Assembly: GCA_021813905.1 (NCBI GenBank)
Contig: JAKAJH010000027.1
Span: 1 to 43,094, forward strand
Length of the DNA: 43,094 nucleotides
Direction of reading: 5' to 3'
Source of the DNA: Bacteroidota bacterium
Lineage (GTDB): Bacteria; Bacteroidota; Ignavibacteria; UBA10030
Shown: positions 1-13,253 of the stretch, piece by piece
Position numbering within the stretch: the first letter of the stretch is position 1
Layout of the letters: each line of letters starts with the position of its first letter
Notes under the pieces: generated by a model
Database searches by the model: none
Told to the model about the DNA's origin: nothing
Seen by the model: only the letters and a program-made list of their open reading frames with translations
Program-made: the position numbers and the translations under genes

Positions 1-179
1 ACATCAAGCGGATTCTTTTCCGTCTTCTTTCCGATCTGCTCAAGCGCCCCGTACAAAATACCGCGCGCCGTCTGCTTCTTGCCGGACTTCAGAAGATTGT
101 TCACGAACCGTGAAACGAGGAGATCCCCGTACTTCGGATCGGGTTGAATGCGTCTGCGATTTGCTTTCTTTTTTCTCAT
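1..179 (-). CDS. rpsG: 30S ribosomal protein S7, partial (C-terminal part outside window)
   Basis: The first 59 codons of S7, the primary 16S rRNA 3'-domain binding protein that nucleates assembly of the small-subunit head. The lysine/arginine-rich start MRKKKANRRRIQPDPKYGD and the following VSRFVNNLLKSGKK segment are typical of bacterial S7. The ATG lies 11 nt after the rpsL stop, the standard str-operon order, so the two are surely cotranscribed. The gene runs off the left edge, and fusA and tuf, which usually follow, cannot be seen. No strong Shine-Dalgarno site precedes the ATG, so translational coupling to rpsL is likely (inference). Identity is secure. Confidence 0.96.
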   Translation of the reverse strand, partial: MRKKKANRRRIQPDPKYGDLLVSRFVNNLLKSGKKQTARGILYGALEQIGKKTEKNPLD

Positions 180-190
180 TCGTCGATCCG

Positions 191-565
191 CTACTTCTTG
201 GGCCGTTTGGCCCCGTACTTGGAACGCCCCTGCTTCCGGTCCTGCACACCCTGCGTATCAAGTGTCCCGCGGATGATGTGGTACCGGACGCCGGGCAGGT
301 CTTTGACCCTGCCGCCACGGATCAGCACGATGGAATGCTCCTGGAGATTATGCCCTTCCCCGGGAATGTAGGCCGTCACTTCAATGCCGTTCGTCAGACG
401 AACACGCGCCACCTTCCGGAGGGCCGAATTCGGCTTCTTCGGAGTCGTCGTATACACGCGTGTGCAAACGCCGCGCTTCTGCGGGCTCGAACTCAGCGCC
501 GGGGATTTGCTCTTCCAGGTAACCTTTTCTCGGCTTTTCCGGACGAGTTGATTAATCGTTGGCAA
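191..565 (-). CDS. rpsL: 30S ribosomal protein S12 (TTG start)
   Basis: S12 sits at the decoding centre of the 30S subunit and is the classic streptomycin-resistance locus. The 124-residue product is full length and carries the conserved [15 protein letters not shown] and [13 protein letters not shown] segments; both lysines linked to streptomycin sensitivity in other bacteria are present, so the gene looks wild type. The start codon is TTG: the reading frame MPTINQLVR begins at this TTG, no in-frame ATG lies nearby, and AGGAAGG sits 7 nt upstream. It follows rpoC after about 230 nt and has its own promoter, so the str genes here are joined to the rpo block but can be transcribed independently. 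Very sure of identity, quite sure of the start. Confidence 0.97.
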   Translation of the reverse strand: MPTINQLVRKSREKVTWKSKSPALSSSPQKRGVCTRVYTTTPKKPNSALRKVARVRLTNGIEVTAYIPGEGHNLQEHSIVLIRGGRVKDLPGVRYHIIRGTLDTQGVQDRKQGRSKYGAKRPKK

Positions 566-572
566 CGGGATT

Positions 573-579
573 CCTTCCT
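573..579 (-). promoter_or_regulatory. Shine-Dalgarno site deciding the rpsL TTG start
   Basis: On the minus strand this reads AGGAAGG and is followed by a 7-nt spacer and TTG CCA ACG, the start of S12. It is a strong purine-rich site at optimal distance and is the main reason for accepting TTG as the initiator. Confidence 0.8.
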
Positions 580-622
580 GAGCCTTGAAACCGTGAATAG
601 ATCAGCATTTCAAAAGCTTTGT

Positions 623-651
623 AATATACGGCTTTTCCGAAAGATTGTCAA
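623..651 (-). promoter_or_regulatory. Sigma70-type promoter for rpsL-rpsG
   Basis: The minus strand shows a perfect -35 TTGACA (651-646), a 17-nt spacer and -10 TATATT (628-623), about 58 nt upstream of the rpsL start. The same pair of hexamers occurs before the tRNA operon (13115-13142) and, nearly, before the aldolase gene (41802-41830). Transcription would start near position 616, leaving a leader of roughly 50 nt. Confidence 0.8.
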
Positions 652-742
652 CGGTCAAAGCGCATGAAAATGCAGAATTCGCACGCGCCCCAAGGATGAC
701 ACTTACCGGTTGGATTCGACAGCGACTTCCGGCAATCCCGTC

Positions 743-773
743 CCGGGTGTACCTCTCAATCGGGTACGCCCGG
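743..773 (-). other. Stable RNA hairpin between rpoC and rpsL
   Basis: On the minus strand the RNA can fold as CCGGG-C-GTACC, a 9-nt loop, then GGTAC-A-CCCGG: ten base pairs with one C/A mismatch. No run of T follows, so it is not a canonical intrinsic terminator. It lies 25 nt past the rpoC stop and upstream of the rpsL promoter, so it may be a weak terminator, an attenuator, or a 3'-end protection or processing site for the rpoBC message (inference). Confidence 0.6.
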
Positions 774-797
774 TCGGAATATGCTCAGTGCGGCTCG

Positions 798-5075
<4,278 letters not shown>

Positions 5076-5137
5076 GACGCCTCCAGATAAGTTCAGTCTC
5101 ACATTCCTGTCGTCAACATCGTTCGGTGCGGCACCGC

Positions 5138-8100
5138 TCAGTCGATCTTCACCTCAAGACCGAGGCCTTGCAGCTCGCGCACCAGTACGTTGAACGATTC
5201 GGGGACATTCGGCTCGGGCAGATTGTCACCTTTGACGATGGCCTCGTACACTTTCGCACGGCCAAGCACGTCATCCGATTTGACCGTAAGAATCTCCTGC
5301 AGCACATTCGACGCGCCGTAGCCTTCGAGGGCCCACACTTCCATCTCACCGAACCGCTGGCCACCGAATTGCGCTTTCCCGCCAAGCGGCTGCTGTGTGA
5401 TGAGCGAGTAGGGTCCGATGGACCGCGCGTGGATCTTGTCATCCACCATGTGAGAGAGTTTCATCATGTACAGATATCCGACCGACACTTCCTGATCGAA
5501 CGGCTCGCCCGTCCGACCGTCCAACAGCACGGTCTTGGAGTTGTCGTTCAGTCCGGCTTTGCGCAAATACTCCTGCACTTCTTCCCAGGTTGCGCCGTCG
5601 AAGATCGGCGAGGCGAACGCCGTGCCGAGTTGCTTGCCGGCCCAGCCGAGCGCCACTTCGAACAGCTGCCCGATGTTCATACGGGACGGCACGCCGAGCG
5701 GGTTGAGCACGATATCCACCGGACGTCCGTCGGGCAGGAACGGCATATCCTGCACGGGGACCACAGTCGAAACGACGCCCTTGTTGCCGTGCCGTCCGGC
5801 CATCTTGTCGCCCACCGCGAGCTTGCGCTTCTTCGCCACGTACACCTTGGCGAGCTGCACGATACCCGGGGCGAGCTCATCGCCGAGCTGGATCTTGTTC
5901 TTCTCGTGGCGATACAGCTCCTCGATCTCGCTCATCTTCTGGCGATAGTTCTCGTACACCTTGACAAGCACGTTGTGCTTGCGCTTGTCGTCGATCCACT
6001 CCTGGTTGTAATCAAGCTTCTCCAGGTTCTCGAGACCTTCAAACGTATCCTCCTTGAAGGTCACACCGGCGCGGATGACCACCGCGCCGTCCGTGTCGCG
6101 GATGCCGACGGACTTTTCACCGCTCAGCAGCTGCGCCAGCTTATGCGCCAGCTTGTCGTTCAGCTCTTTGAGGTCCCGCTTCCGGGCACGCTCGAGCGCT
6201 TCGAGCCGCTTCTTGTCCTCCTTCTTGCTTTCCGTATCCTTCTTCTTGCGGCTGAACAGCTTGGTGGCGATGACGATGCCGCGCATGCCCGGGGGCGCTT
6301 TCAGCGACGCATCCTTCACGTCACCGGCTTTCTCGCCGAAGATCGCTTTGAGCAGTTTCTCTTCCGGCGTCGGATCGGTCTCGCCTTTCGGCGTGATCTT
6401 GCCGATGAGAATGTCGCCTTCGTTGACCTCCGCGCCGACGCGGACAATGCCGTTCTCATCGAGGTCCTTGGTCGCCTCCTCGCTTACGTTCGGAATCTCC
6501 CGCGTGAGCTCCTCTTCACCGCGCTTGGTGTCACGGACCTGCAGCTCGAACTCCTCGATGTGCACGGAGGTGAAGACATCTTCGGCCACAATGCGTTCGC
6601 TGACAATGATGGCATCTTCGAAGTTGTATCCGCGCCACGGCATGAACGCCACCAGGACGTTCCGGCCGAGGGCCAGTTCGCCGCCGTCCGTCGCACAGCC
6701 ATCCACCAGCACATCGCCCTTCTTGAAGCGCTGGCCTTCCTTCACGACCGGCTTCTGGTTGATCGACGTGTCCTGGTTCGTGCGGAGGAACTTGGTCAGA
6801 CGGTATTCGACGCGCCGCTTGTCGTCGAAGCTGATGATCGCTTCGGTGCTGTTCTCGTCGATGTCGTAGAGCACCACGACGCTGTCACCGTTCACGGACT
6901 CGACCATGCCGTTGCGTTCGGCGACCATGATCGAGCGCGAGTCGCGGGCGATCTTCTCCTCCAGGCCCGTGCCGACGATCGGCGATTCGGGACGCAGGAG
7001 CGGCACCGCCTGGCGCTGCATGTTCGAGCCCATCAGCGCACGGTTGGCGTCGTCATGCTCGAGGAACGGAATGAGGGCCGCGGCGGCGCTGACGATCTGA
7101 TTCGGCGCCACATCCATGTACTGCAGCTTGTCCGGCTCGGCGAGCGGATAGTCGCTCTGGAACCGGGCTTTGATCTTCTCCTCCTTGAACCGGCCGCGGT
7201 CGTCGATCGGCGCGTTCGCCTGCGCGATCGTGAGTTCGTCTTCCTGCTCCGCGGTAAGGTATTCGATCTCCTCCGTGACCTTTCCGCTCTTCACCTTCCG
7301 GTACGGAGTGACGATGAATCCGAAGTCGTTGATCCGCGCATGGATGCACAGCGACGAGATCAGACCGATGTTCGGGCCTTCCGGCGTCTCGATCGGGCAG
7401 AGTCGGCCGTAGTGCGTGTAGTGCACGTCGCGCACTTCAAAGCCGGCGCGTTCGCGCGTCAGACCGCCCGGTCCCAGCGCGGAGACGCGCCGCTTGTGCG
7501 TCATCTCCGACAGCGGGTTCGTCTGATCGAGGAACTGCGACAGCTGGTTCGTGCCGAAGAACGCGTTGATCACGCTCGTAATCGTCCGCGCGTTGACCAG
7601 GTCCTGCGGCGTGATCGTCTCGGCATCGCGCAGATTCATCCGCTCGCGGATGGTGCGCGTCATGCGGGAGAGACCGATGTTGAACTGCTGCGCGAGCTGC
7701 TCGCCGACCGTACGCACGCGGCGATTGCCGAGGTGGTCAATGTCGTCCACCTGCTTCTTGCCCTGCTGCAGGTCAATGAGGTACTTCACGATGGCGACGA
7801 TGTCATCCTTCGTGAGCGTCGTGACGTCTTCGGCGATCTTCAGGCCGAGACGGATATTCATGCGGTGCCGGCCGACGTCGCCGAGATCATAGCGCTTCGG
7901 GTTGAAGAAGAGCCGGTCGATGAGGTTCTTCGCCGTGTCAAGATCGGGCGCCTCACCGGAGCGCAACTGCTGATAGATCGCCTCGAGGGCGTCCTCCTCG
8001 GAGCGGGACGAATCCTTCAGAATCGTGTTGGCGATGACCGAAACCTCGCTGGTGTCTTCCGCCTTCAGGAAGCGGATCTTGCGCACCTCCGCCTTTTTGA

Positions 8101-8914
8101 TCTGGCGGATGTGGTCCTCGGTCAGTTTGGTGTCCTTGGAAATGAAGATCTCGCCGGTCTTCCGGTCGAACACGTCGCTGCAGACCTTCCGGTCGATGAA
8201 GTCCTTCAGATTGACCTTATGCGCGTCCACCTCTTCGACCATGCCGAACAGGTCCAGGATCTCGTCATCGGACGAGTAGCCGAGTGCGCGCAGCAGCGTG
8301 GTGACGGGGAATTTCTTCTTCCGGTCGATGTACGCGTACATCACGTTGTTGATATCCGTCGCGAACTCGACCCACGATCCGCGGAACGGGATGATGCGCG
8401 CGGAGTACATCATGGTGCCGTTCGGATGGACGGACTCGCCGAAGAACACGCCGGGGGAGCGGTGCAGCTGACTGACGACGACGCGCTCGGCCCCGTTGAT
8501 GATGAACGTACCGCGGTACGTCATCGCGGGCAGGTTGCCGAGATACACTTCCTGCTCGATCGTATCGGTGAATTCCTTGCTCCCTTCCTTCTTCGAGGAG
8601 AGCCGGAGCTTCGCCTTCAGGGGCACGGCGAACGTGAGTCCCCGCTCCTGGCACTCGACGACGGAGTACTTCGGTTTTTCGACATAGTACTCGACGAATT
8701 CGAGGAGGAAGTTCTCCCGCGCGTCGGTGATCGGGAAGTTCATCTCGAACACCTGCTGCAACCCCAGCTTCTTCCTCCGGTGCGGCGGGACGTCGGCCTG
8801 CAGGAAATTGTCGAACGAATCGATCTGAACGTTCAGCAGGTCGGGGGTCTCAATGACCGAAGGGATACGGCCGAACGAAATCCGGCCGTCGGAACCGTTG
8901 GATTGGCTCTTCAA
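5138..8914 (-). CDS. rpoB: DNA-directed RNA polymerase subunit beta (TTG start)
   Basis: The beta subunit forms the upper jaw of RNA polymerase and the rifampicin pocket. The rifampicin region [20 protein letters not shown] and the following [19 protein letters not shown] match wild-type, drug-sensitive sequences; the C-terminal [15 protein letters not shown] and [20 protein letters not shown] segments are intact. The open frame extends to 9016, but the extra N-terminal residues look non-coding. AAGGAG at 8928-8923 is 8 nt from a TTG at 8914, giving a start [15 protein letters not shown] and a 1258-residue protein of normal length. An in-frame GTG at 8920 is only 2 nt from the Shine-Dalgarno site and is less likely. 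Identity is certain, the start is a choice. Confidence 0.97.
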   Translation of the reverse strand: MKSQSNGSDGRISFGRIPSVIETPDLLNVQIDSFDNFLQADVPPHRRKKLGLQQVFEMNFPITDARENFLLEFVEYYVEKPKYSVVECQERGLTFAVPLKAKLRLSSKKEGSKEFTDTIEQEVYLGNLPAMTYRGTFIINGAERVVVSQLHRSPGVFFGESVHPNGTMMYSARIIPFRGSWVEFATDINNVMYAYIDRKKKFPVTTLLRALGYSSDDEILDLFGMVEEVDAHKVNLKDFIDRKVCSDVFDRKTGEIFISKDTKLTEDHIRQIKKAEVRKIRFLKAEDTSEVSVIANTILKDSSRSEEDALEAIYQQLRSGEAPDLDTAKNLIDRLFFNPKRYDLGDVGRHRMNIRLGLKIAEDVTTLTKDDIVAIVKYLIDLQQGKKQVDDIDHLGNRRVRTVGEQLAQQFNIGLSRMTRTIRERMNLRDAETITPQDLVNARTITSVINAFFGTNQLSQFLDQTNPLSEMTHKRRVSALGPGGLTRERAGFEVRDVHYTHYGRLCPIETPEGPNIGLISSLCIHARINDFGFIVTPYRKVKSGKVTEEIEYLTAEQEDELTIAQANAPIDDRGRFKEEKIKARFQSDYPLAEPDKLQYMDVAPNQIVSAAAALIPFLEHDDANRALMGSNMQRQAVPLLRPESPIVGTGLEEKIARDSRSIMVAERNGMVESVNGDSVVVLYDIDENSTEAIISFDDKRRVEYRLTKFLRTNQDTSINQKPVVKEGQRFKKGDVLVDGCATDGGELALGRNVLVAFMPWRGYNFEDAIIVSERIVAEDVFTSVHIEEFELQVRDTKRGEEELTREIPNVSEEATKDLDENGIVRVGAEVNEGDILIGKITPKGETDPTPEEKLLKAIFGEKAGDVKDASLKAPPGMRGIVIATKLFSRKKKDTESKKEDKKRLEALERARKRDLKELNDKLAHKLAQLLSGEKSVGIRDTDGAVVIRAGVTFKEDTFEGLENLEKLDYNQEWIDDKRKHNVLVKVYENYRQKMSEIEELYRHEKNKIQLGDELAPGIVQLAKVYVAKKRKLAVGDKMAGRHGNKGVVSTVVPVQDMPFLPDGRPVDIVLNPLGVPSRMNIGQLFEVALGWAGKQLGTAFASPIFDGATWEEVQEYLRKAGLNDNSKTVLLDGRTGEPFDQEVSVGYLYMMKLSHMVDDKIHARSIGPYSLITQQPLGGKAQFGGQRFGEMEVWALEGYGASNVLQEILTVKSDDVLGRAKVYEAIVKGDNLPEPNVPESFNVLVRELQGLGLEVKID

Positions 8915-8922
8915 CGTCACCA

Positions 8923-8928
8923 CTCCTT
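8923..8928 (-). promoter_or_regulatory. Shine-Dalgarno site deciding the rpoB TTG start
   Basis: AAGGAG on the minus strand with an 8-nt spacer to TTG at 8914-8912. It is the only good ribosome-binding site near the conserved N-terminus and excludes the longer upstream frame. Confidence 0.7.
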
Positions 8929-9035
8929 GAATGGTTGTAAGACACTCTCGCCCGGATTTTCCGCGCCAGGCGCCGCGTTCACAGAAATTCCGCAGCCGGA
9001 CGGGGTGCGGAATCACTGTTCCTTATAGACGGCGG

Positions 9036-9080
9036 AAGCCGATGGTCCTGTTCCCGCGCGAGCGGGGGATCCATCGGCTT
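9036..9080 (-). other. Nested hairpin in the rplL-rpoB gap (attenuator or processing site candidate)
   Basis: An outer perfect 10-bp stem, AAGCCGATGG (9080-9071) with CCATCGGCTT (9045-9036), encloses an inner 5-bp stem CCCGC/GCGGG with a TCGC loop (9066-9053). No T-run follows, so full termination is unlikely. In Escherichia coli the same gap carries a partial terminator and an RNase III processing site that set the ratio of L7/L12 to polymerase. A similar role here is inferred from position and shape only. Confidence 0.65.
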
Positions 9081-9172
9081 ACCGATTGACTCGTAGTTGC
9101 CGGACGTTCGCGCTTCCGCCGCATTCAGAACACGCGGCGGGATCGGGAAGTTCGCGCCGGCACGAAAAGCCG

Positions 9173-9553
9173 TTATTTCAGCTCGACCGTTGCGCCTGCT
9201 TCCTCGAGCTCTTTCTTCAGCTTTTCGGCCTCGTCCTTCGACAGACCTTCCTTGACCGTCTTGGGGGCGCCATCGACGAGGTCTTTGGCTTCCTTCAGGC
9301 CCAGGCCGGTAGCGGCGCGGACGACCTTGATCACATTGATCTTCTGCGCGCCGGCATTCTTGAGCTCGACGTTGAATTCGGTCTTCTCTTCCGCAGCAGC
9401 GGCCGGTGCGGCACCGGCGGCCGGCATGGCGCCCATCATCATGGGGGCGGCGGCGGTGACACCGAACTTCTCTTCCAGAGCCTTCTTCAGTTCAACGGCC
9501 TCGAGGAGAGTGAGCTTCTCGATCTTTTCGACAATTTCAGCGACGACTGACAT
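9173..9553 (-). CDS. rplL: 50S ribosomal protein L7/L12
   Basis: The acidic stalk protein, present in several copies per ribosome, that recruits translation GTPases. At 126 residues it has normal length and layout: an N-terminal dimerisation domain ([21 protein letters not shown]), an Ala/Met-rich flexible hinge, and a C-terminal factor-binding domain with [26 protein letters not shown] lies 8 nt before the ATG. It follows rplJ by 37 nt, and about 260 nt with a strong hairpin separates it from rpoB. Confidence 0.98.
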   Translation of the reverse strand: MSVVAEIVEKIEKLTLLEAVELKKALEEKFGVTAAAPMMMGAMPAAGAAPAAAAEEKTEFNVELKNAGAQKINVIKVVRAATGLGLKEAKDLVDGAPKTVKEGLSKDEAEKLKKELEEAGATVELK

Positions 9554-9590
9554 GGATAGGTTCTCCTGATTGAATAATCAAAATTGGGGT

Positions 9591-10118
9591 TCAAGCAGCC
9601 TGTTTCTGCTGACCGATCTGATCCACAACGCTGACCAGATCGCGCATGACAGCCGCCAGCGTGCCGACGATTCCCTGTGCGGGAGACTGCAGCGAGCCGA
9701 GGACGGCCGCGATGATCTCTTCGCGCGACGGCAGACTCGACAGCTGGTCAAGGCTGGAGGCATCGTAGACGTGTTTCTCGAGGACAGCCGCCTTCAGCTT
9801 GAACTTGCCGGTCTTATCCGAAAACTTCTTGATCACCCGGGCGGGTGCCGCGGGATCGTCGTAACTGAAGGCGATACCGGTCGGTCCGACGAGGCGATCG
9901 AAGATTCGATCATAGCCGCTCAGCTGTTCGAGCGCTTTCCGGGCCAGCGTGTTCTTCACGACGGTGTATTCGACACCGGACTTCCGGAACTCGCGCCGCA
10001 GTTCGGTCTCTTCCGCGACGGTGAGTGCGGAGAAGTCTGCGAAGTACATCGCGATCGCCCGGGACGCCTTCTCAGCGACTTCGGCGATGATCGCTTCTTT
10101 CTCACTGCGTTTCATCAT
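9591..10118 (-). CDS. rplJ: 50S ribosomal protein L10
   Basis: L10 anchors the L7/L12 stalk to 23S rRNA and in many bacteria represses its own operon by binding the mRNA leader. The 175-residue product shows the family's N-terminal RNA-binding part (the segment YFADFSALTVAEETELRREF and VVKNTLARKALE) and a C-terminal helix that would bind L7/L12. Two adjacent ATG codons are possible starts; the first is given. The spacing from rplA (97 nt) is larger than elsewhere in the operon and contains hairpins that could be the L10-responsive leader. Confidence 0.97.
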   Translation of the reverse strand: MMKRSEKEAIIAEVAEKASRAIAMYFADFSALTVAEETELRREFRKSGVEYTVVKNTLARKALEQLSGYDRIFDRLVGPTGIAFSYDDPAAPARVIKKFSDKTGKFKLKAAVLEKHVYDASSLDQLSSLPSREEIIAAVLGSLQSPAQGIVGTLAAVMRDLVSVVDQIGQQKQAA

Positions 10119-10132
10119 ATGGAACCTGCGTA

Positions 10133-10173
10133 ATTCAGCCCGCTGAATGAGAAGCCCCCGCGTTTCCGCAGGG
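10133..10173 (-). promoter_or_regulatory. Possible L10 autoregulatory leader hairpins before rplJ
   Basis: On the minus strand a 7-bp stem CCCTGCG/CGCGGGG (one G-U pair) is closed by a GAAA tetraloop (10173-10156), and 7 nt further on comes the inverted repeat ATTCAGC-GG-GCTGAAT (10148-10133), ending 14 nt before rplJ. An L10-binding leader is known at this place in many bacteria. I could not match a specific kink-turn consensus, so the assignment rests on position and structure. Confidence 0.45.
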
Positions 10174-10215
10174 CATTCAACGGAGGGTTATGAGAAGCAG
10201 AGTGCGTAAATTCTG

Positions 10216-10914
10216 TCAGGCTGCGCCGGCCGCTTCGCCCCGGTCGATATGCACGCCGGGACCCATCGTGGTCGAGATCGCAATGCTCCGGACGTACGTG
10301 CCCTTGGCCGTCGAAGGTTTCAGGCGCACGATGGTCGTCAGGAATGCATGAATATTGTCCACCAGCTTTTCTTTTTCGAATCCCGCCTTGCCGACCGTCG
10401 CGTGTACGATGCCCGCCTTGTCGACGCGGAATTCGATTTTGCCGGCCTTGATTTCCTTCACCGCTTTCGCCACATCGGGCGTGACGGTGCCGCTCTTCGG
10501 GTTCGGCATCAGACCGCGGGGGCCCAGGATCTTTCCCATCTTTCCGAGCTCGCCCATGACATCCGGCGTCGCGATGATGACATCGACGTCCGCCCAACCC
10601 TGCTGGATCTTCTCCAGATAATCTTTGAAGCCGACATGATCGGCACCGGCTGCTTTCGCCTCATCGTCCTTCGGCGGCTTGGCGATCACCAGCACCCGGA
10701 CCTCTTTGCCGATCCCGTGCGGGAGGGCGACGGTGCCGCGGATGGCCTGGTCCGCCTTCTTGGGATCAACGCCCAGACGAACGGCGATGTCCACCGCCTC
10801 GCTGAATTTCGCCGAAGCGGTCTGTTTCACGATCTCGACGGCTTCTGCGACCGAATAATCTTTCGGCTGCACCTTGCCGGCCACTGCCTTGAATCGCTTG
10901 CTGCGCGTTCTCAT
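10216..10914 (-). CDS. rplA: 50S ribosomal protein L1
   Basis: L1 forms the mobile stalk at the E site and can repress the L11-L1 mRNA. The 232-residue protein is full length, with the family signature [20 protein letters not shown] and conserved flanks ([19 protein letters not shown] near the N-terminus, [18 protein letters not shown] near the C-terminus). It follows rplK by 18 nt, the usual arrangement, and a shared message is expected. Confidence 0.98.
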   Translation of the reverse strand: MRTRSKRFKAVAGKVQPKDYSVAEAVEIVKQTASAKFSEAVDIAVRLGVDPKKADQAIRGTVALPHGIGKEVRVLVIAKPPKDDEAKAAGADHVGFKDYLEKIQQGWADVDVIIATPDVMGELGKMGKILGPRGLMPNPKSGTVTPDVAKAVKEIKAGKIEFRVDKAGIVHATVGKAGFEKEKLVDNIHAFLTTIVRLKPSTAKGTYVRSIAISTTMGPGVHIDRGEAAGAA

Positions 10915-10932
10915 GACGTCCGACCTCTTCTC

Positions 10933-11358
10933 TTACTCTTCTACAGTGATGCCCATGCTGCGGGCGGTGCCGGCGACCATACTCATCGCCGATTCGATCG
11001 AGGCGGCATTGAGGTCCGGCATCTTCAGCTCCGCAATCTCGCGGACCTGCTTCTTCGAGACCTTGCCCACCTTGGTACGATTGGGCTCGCCCGATCCCTT
11101 TTCGAGTTTCGATGCACGAAGCAGCAGTGTCGCCGCCGGCGGGGTCTTCGTGATGAAGGTGAAGGATTTATCCGAGAAGACGGTGATCACCGCGGGGATG
11201 ATCAGGCCCTGCTGGTCCTTCGTCCGGGCGTTGAACTGCTTGCAGAACTCCATGATGTTGACGCCCTTCTGACCGAGGGCGGGACCGACCGGGGGCGCAG
11301 GATTCGCCTGGCCGGCAGGGATCTGCAGCTTGATGAAACCGACGACTTTCTTAGCCAT
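10933..11358 (-). CDS. rplK: 50S ribosomal protein L11
   Basis: L11 lies at the base of the stalk in the GTPase-associated centre and binds the thiostrepton region of 23S rRNA. The 141-residue product has the proline-rich N-terminal domain ([20 protein letters not shown]) and the C-terminal RNA-binding domain ending [14 protein letters not shown]. It is 41 nt downstream of nusG. Length and sequence are typical, nothing unusual. Confidence 0.98.
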   Translation of the reverse strand: MAKKVVGFIKLQIPAGQANPAPPVGPALGQKGVNIMEFCKQFNARTKDQQGLIIPAVITVFSDKSFTFITKTPPAATLLLRASKLEKGSGEPNRTKVGKVSKKQVREIAELKMPDLNAASIESAMSMVAGTARSMGITVEE

Positions 11359-11399
11359 GCACGTGAGCCTTCAATAGAGAGACAGTACTGAGTACGGTC

Positions 11400-11933
11400 T
11401 TACTTTTCGAGTTCGACCTGAGAAAAATCGAGTTCGACAGGTGTCTTGCGACCGAAGATGCTGACCATGACTTTCACTTTCAGCTTCTCGGGGCTGACTT
11501 CCTGGACGAACCCGTTGAAATTATTGAACGGTCCGTCGACGACCTTCACCGGGTCGCCCGCACGGAACGGGATGTCGACGATCTCCGTTTCTTCCTTCTG
11601 CTCCATCTTCCCGATCAGGCGGCGCACCTCGTCGGGCTGCAGCGGGGCCGGATTGTTCTTGTCCGGCACGAACCCCATCACCGACGGCGCCTCGATGATC
11701 AGATGCACGCTCTCCTTGTCGAGCGTAGCCTCCACGAGTACGTAGCCGGGGAAGAAATTCTTCACCTTCGACTTCTTCTTGCCATCCTTGATCTCGAACA
11801 CTTTTTCCGCCGGGATCATCACGCTGGAGATCTTCTCCTGCAGACCGAGGCGGGCCACTTCGGATTCGAGGTAGGCCTTGACTTTTGCTTCATGTCCGGA
11901 ATAGGTCCGGACCACATACCAGCGTTTTGCCAA
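11400..11933 (-). CDS. nusG: Transcription termination/antitermination protein NusG
   Basis: NusG binds RNA polymerase through its N-terminal domain and couples it to Rho or to the ribosome (S10) through a KOW domain. The 177-residue product starts MAKRWYVVRTYSGHEAKVK, contains the FFPGYVLVE segment, and ends with a KOW motif (PVKVVDGPFNNFNGFV), the standard two-domain form. It follows secE by 21 nt. No lineage-specific insert is seen between the domains. Confidence 0.98.
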   Translation of the reverse strand: MAKRWYVVRTYSGHEAKVKAYLESEVARLGLQEKISSVMIPAEKVFEIKDGKKKSKVKNFFPGYVLVEATLDKESVHLIIEAPSVMGFVPDKNNPAPLQPDEVRRLIGKMEQKEETEIVDIPFRAGDPVKVVDGPFNNFNGFVQEVSPEKLKVKVMVSIFGRKTPVELDFSQVELEK

Positions 11934-11954
11934 CGTCAGTCCTGAGTCCAGTGG

Positions 11955-12137
11955 TTAGAGGATGGCTTTCAGCGCTTCGCTGACCGCGAAGTCGACGACC
12001 CACGTGAAGACGGCGATCCCCAGCGACACGAGGATCACAATCTTCGTCGATTCCATCAGTTCTTCCTTCGACGGCCAGGTGACTTTTTCCATCTCCTTGT
12101 ACACGTCGTTGAAGAAGTTGACAATTTTTTCTTTCAT
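11955..12137 (-). CDS. secE: Preprotein translocase subunit SecE
   Basis: The small essential membrane subunit that clamps SecY in the Sec translocon. The 60-residue product has the conserved amphipathic segment FFNDVYKEMEKVTWPSKEEL followed by one transmembrane helix (KIVILVSLGIAVFTWVVDFAV), the single-span form common outside the gammaproteobacteria. The frame is open further upstream to 12209, into tRNA-Trp; ATG at 12137 is chosen because the protein then begins MKEKIVNFF. It lies between tRNA-Trp and nusG, a widely conserved order. Confidence 0.96.
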   Translation of the reverse strand: MKEKIVNFFNDVYKEMEKVTWPSKEELMESTKIVILVSLGIAVFTWVVDFAVSEALKAIL

Positions 12138-12182
12138 CGCATGCCCGAAGTCGTTGAACAGGTGATCCCAACACTCGCGTTG

Positions 12183-12255
12183 CACGTCAGGAGGGACTCG
12201 AACCCCCAACCTGCGGTTTTGGAGACCGCTGCTCTACCAATTGAGCTACTGACGT
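12183..12255 (-). tRNA. trnW: tRNA-Trp (anticodon CCA)
   Basis: A 73-nt cloverleaf with acceptor stem ACGTCAG/CTGACGT, D arm GCTC...GAGC, anticodon loop CTCCAAA, T loop TTCGAGT and discriminator G. The 3' CCA is not encoded (the genome reads CAA after the discriminator). It lies 45 nt before secE, where tRNA-Trp is found in many bacteria. Confidence 0.97.
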
Positions 12256-12291
12256 ATGGTTCCGCGGTGCGCAGCGGAGCACCACCGCCGG

Positions 12292-12441
12292 TTACTTGGT
12301 CTCCTTGTGGGGCGTTCGCTTGTGGCACCAAGGACAGTACTTCTTGTACTCGACGCGGCCGCTCTGTTTCTTCTTGTTCTTCGTGGCCGAGTAGTTGCGG
12401 CGTTTGCAGGTGGTGCATTCCAGAGTAATAATGTCTCGCAT
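12292..12441 (-). CDS. rpmG: 50S ribosomal protein L33 (zinc-binding form)
   Basis: A small basic 49-residue protein of the large subunit. Four cysteines (C9, C12, C36, C39) in two CxxC pairs, LECTTC and YCPWCH, mark the zinc-dependent form. The sequence starts [17 protein letters not shown] and is complete. It sits between tRNA-Thr(GGU) and tRNA-Trp, exactly where tuf is found in many genomes with this tRNA cluster; rpmG beside secE is itself common. Identity is very sure. Confidence 0.96.
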   Translation of the reverse strand: MRDIITLECTTCKRRNYSATKNKKKQSGRVEYKKYCPWCHKRTPHKETK

Positions 12442-12478
12442 CGTTCTGTTCCTTGTGCAACACGTTCTGTCTGAGTGC

Positions 12479-12554
<76 letters not shown>

Positions 12555-12625
12555 ACGCGGCCGGGGACGAATGACATCGCTCACCGCAATCCCCGAATCG
12601 TTCACTGCTCTCACATCGCACTGCG

Positions 12626-12698
12626 AGCGGGAGACGGGACTCGAACCCGCGACCAACAGCTTGGAAGGCTGTGACTCTACCAGCTGAGTTACTCCCGC
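12626..12698 (-). tRNA. trnG: tRNA-Gly (anticodon UCC)
   Basis: Acceptor stem GCGGGAG/CTCCCGC, anticodon loop CTTCCAA between ACAGC and GCTGT, T loop TTCGAGT, discriminator T. The CCA end is not encoded (CGC follows). Part of the conserved Thr-Tyr-Gly-Thr cluster. Confidence 0.97.
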
Positions 12699-12784
12699 AT
12701 GAACCGCTCGATGCGGCGTCGCGCAATCGCGGATCAGAATCACGAGCCGTGACCGCTCGCGCACCGCTGCATTTCATTTCCCTG

Positions 12785-12867
12785 TGGGCAGGGAAGGATT
12801 CGAACCTCCGAAGGCATGAGCCGTCAGATTTACAGTCTGATGCGTTTGACCGCTTCGCTACCTGCCC
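12785..12867 (-). tRNA. trnY: tRNA-Tyr (anticodon GUA)
   Basis: An 83-nt class II tRNA with a long variable arm, acceptor stem GGGCAGG/CCTGCCC, anticodon loop CTGTAAA between CAGA and TCTG, T loop TTCGAAT and discriminator A. CCA is not encoded. Confidence 0.97.
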
Positions 12868-12895
12868 GGTGTACCGCTGCTTCTGGTGGCGGCAG

Positions 12896-12968
12896 AGCTG
12901 GCGGTCGGACTTGAACCGACGACCTGCTGATTACAAGTCAGCTGCTCTACCAACTGAGCTACGCCAGC
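12896..12968 (-). tRNA. trnT: tRNA-Thr (anticodon UGU)
   Basis: Acceptor stem GCTGGCG/CGCCAGC, anticodon loop CTTGTAA between GCTGA and TCAGC, T loop TTCAAGT, discriminator T. CCA is not encoded. It is the first gene after the operon promoter, with a leader of about 140 nt. Confidence 0.97.
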
Positions 12969-13114
12969 GCGTGTTGATCAGCGTGTCGTTTCTGCCAGCC
13001 GATAGATTCATCCGCGGCCGTACTCCGCCCCTCTGGTCTCACCGGATTTCGCGCGCGATCCGCACAACACGATTCGACCCAGAATCTCTTCGGTCCGGAA
13101 AAATCTGAGCTATA

Positions 13115-13142
13115 AATATAGGAAAAAATGCCAGAATGTCAA
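13115..13142 (-). promoter_or_regulatory. Promoter of the tRNA-ribosomal-polymerase operon
   Basis: Perfect -35 TTGACA (13142-13137), 16-nt spacer and -10 TATATT (13120-13115) on the minus strand, about 145 nt before tRNA-Thr(UGU). It is the only clear promoter I see upstream of the block running to rpoC. The surrounding interval 12969-13253 holds no gene. Confidence 0.75.
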
Positions 13143-13253
13143 CGAAAGGAGTGCAAAATCTTCAACATCCGTGCGCCCGATGCGCTTCTTTTCATCCCCC
13201 CAGAAAATCAGGCGGAATGCCCCCATACTACGGGCAAGCATCGCGCCGGCTGC

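Noticed and set aside
5076-5102. Upstream GTG start for rpoC giving nine extra residues
   Set aside because: The ATG at 5075 has GGAGG 4 nt upstream and fits homologous N-termini; the upstream GTG would place the Shine-Dalgarno site inside the gene.
5126-9028. A 1300-codon open frame on the plus strand, antisense to almost all of rpoB
   Set aside because: It is a mirror of rpoB's codon use: in GC-rich genes the antisense frame lacks stops because TTA, CTA and TCA codons are avoided. The translation is a low-complexity mix of Arg, Leu, Val, Asp and His with no domain and no ribosome-binding site.
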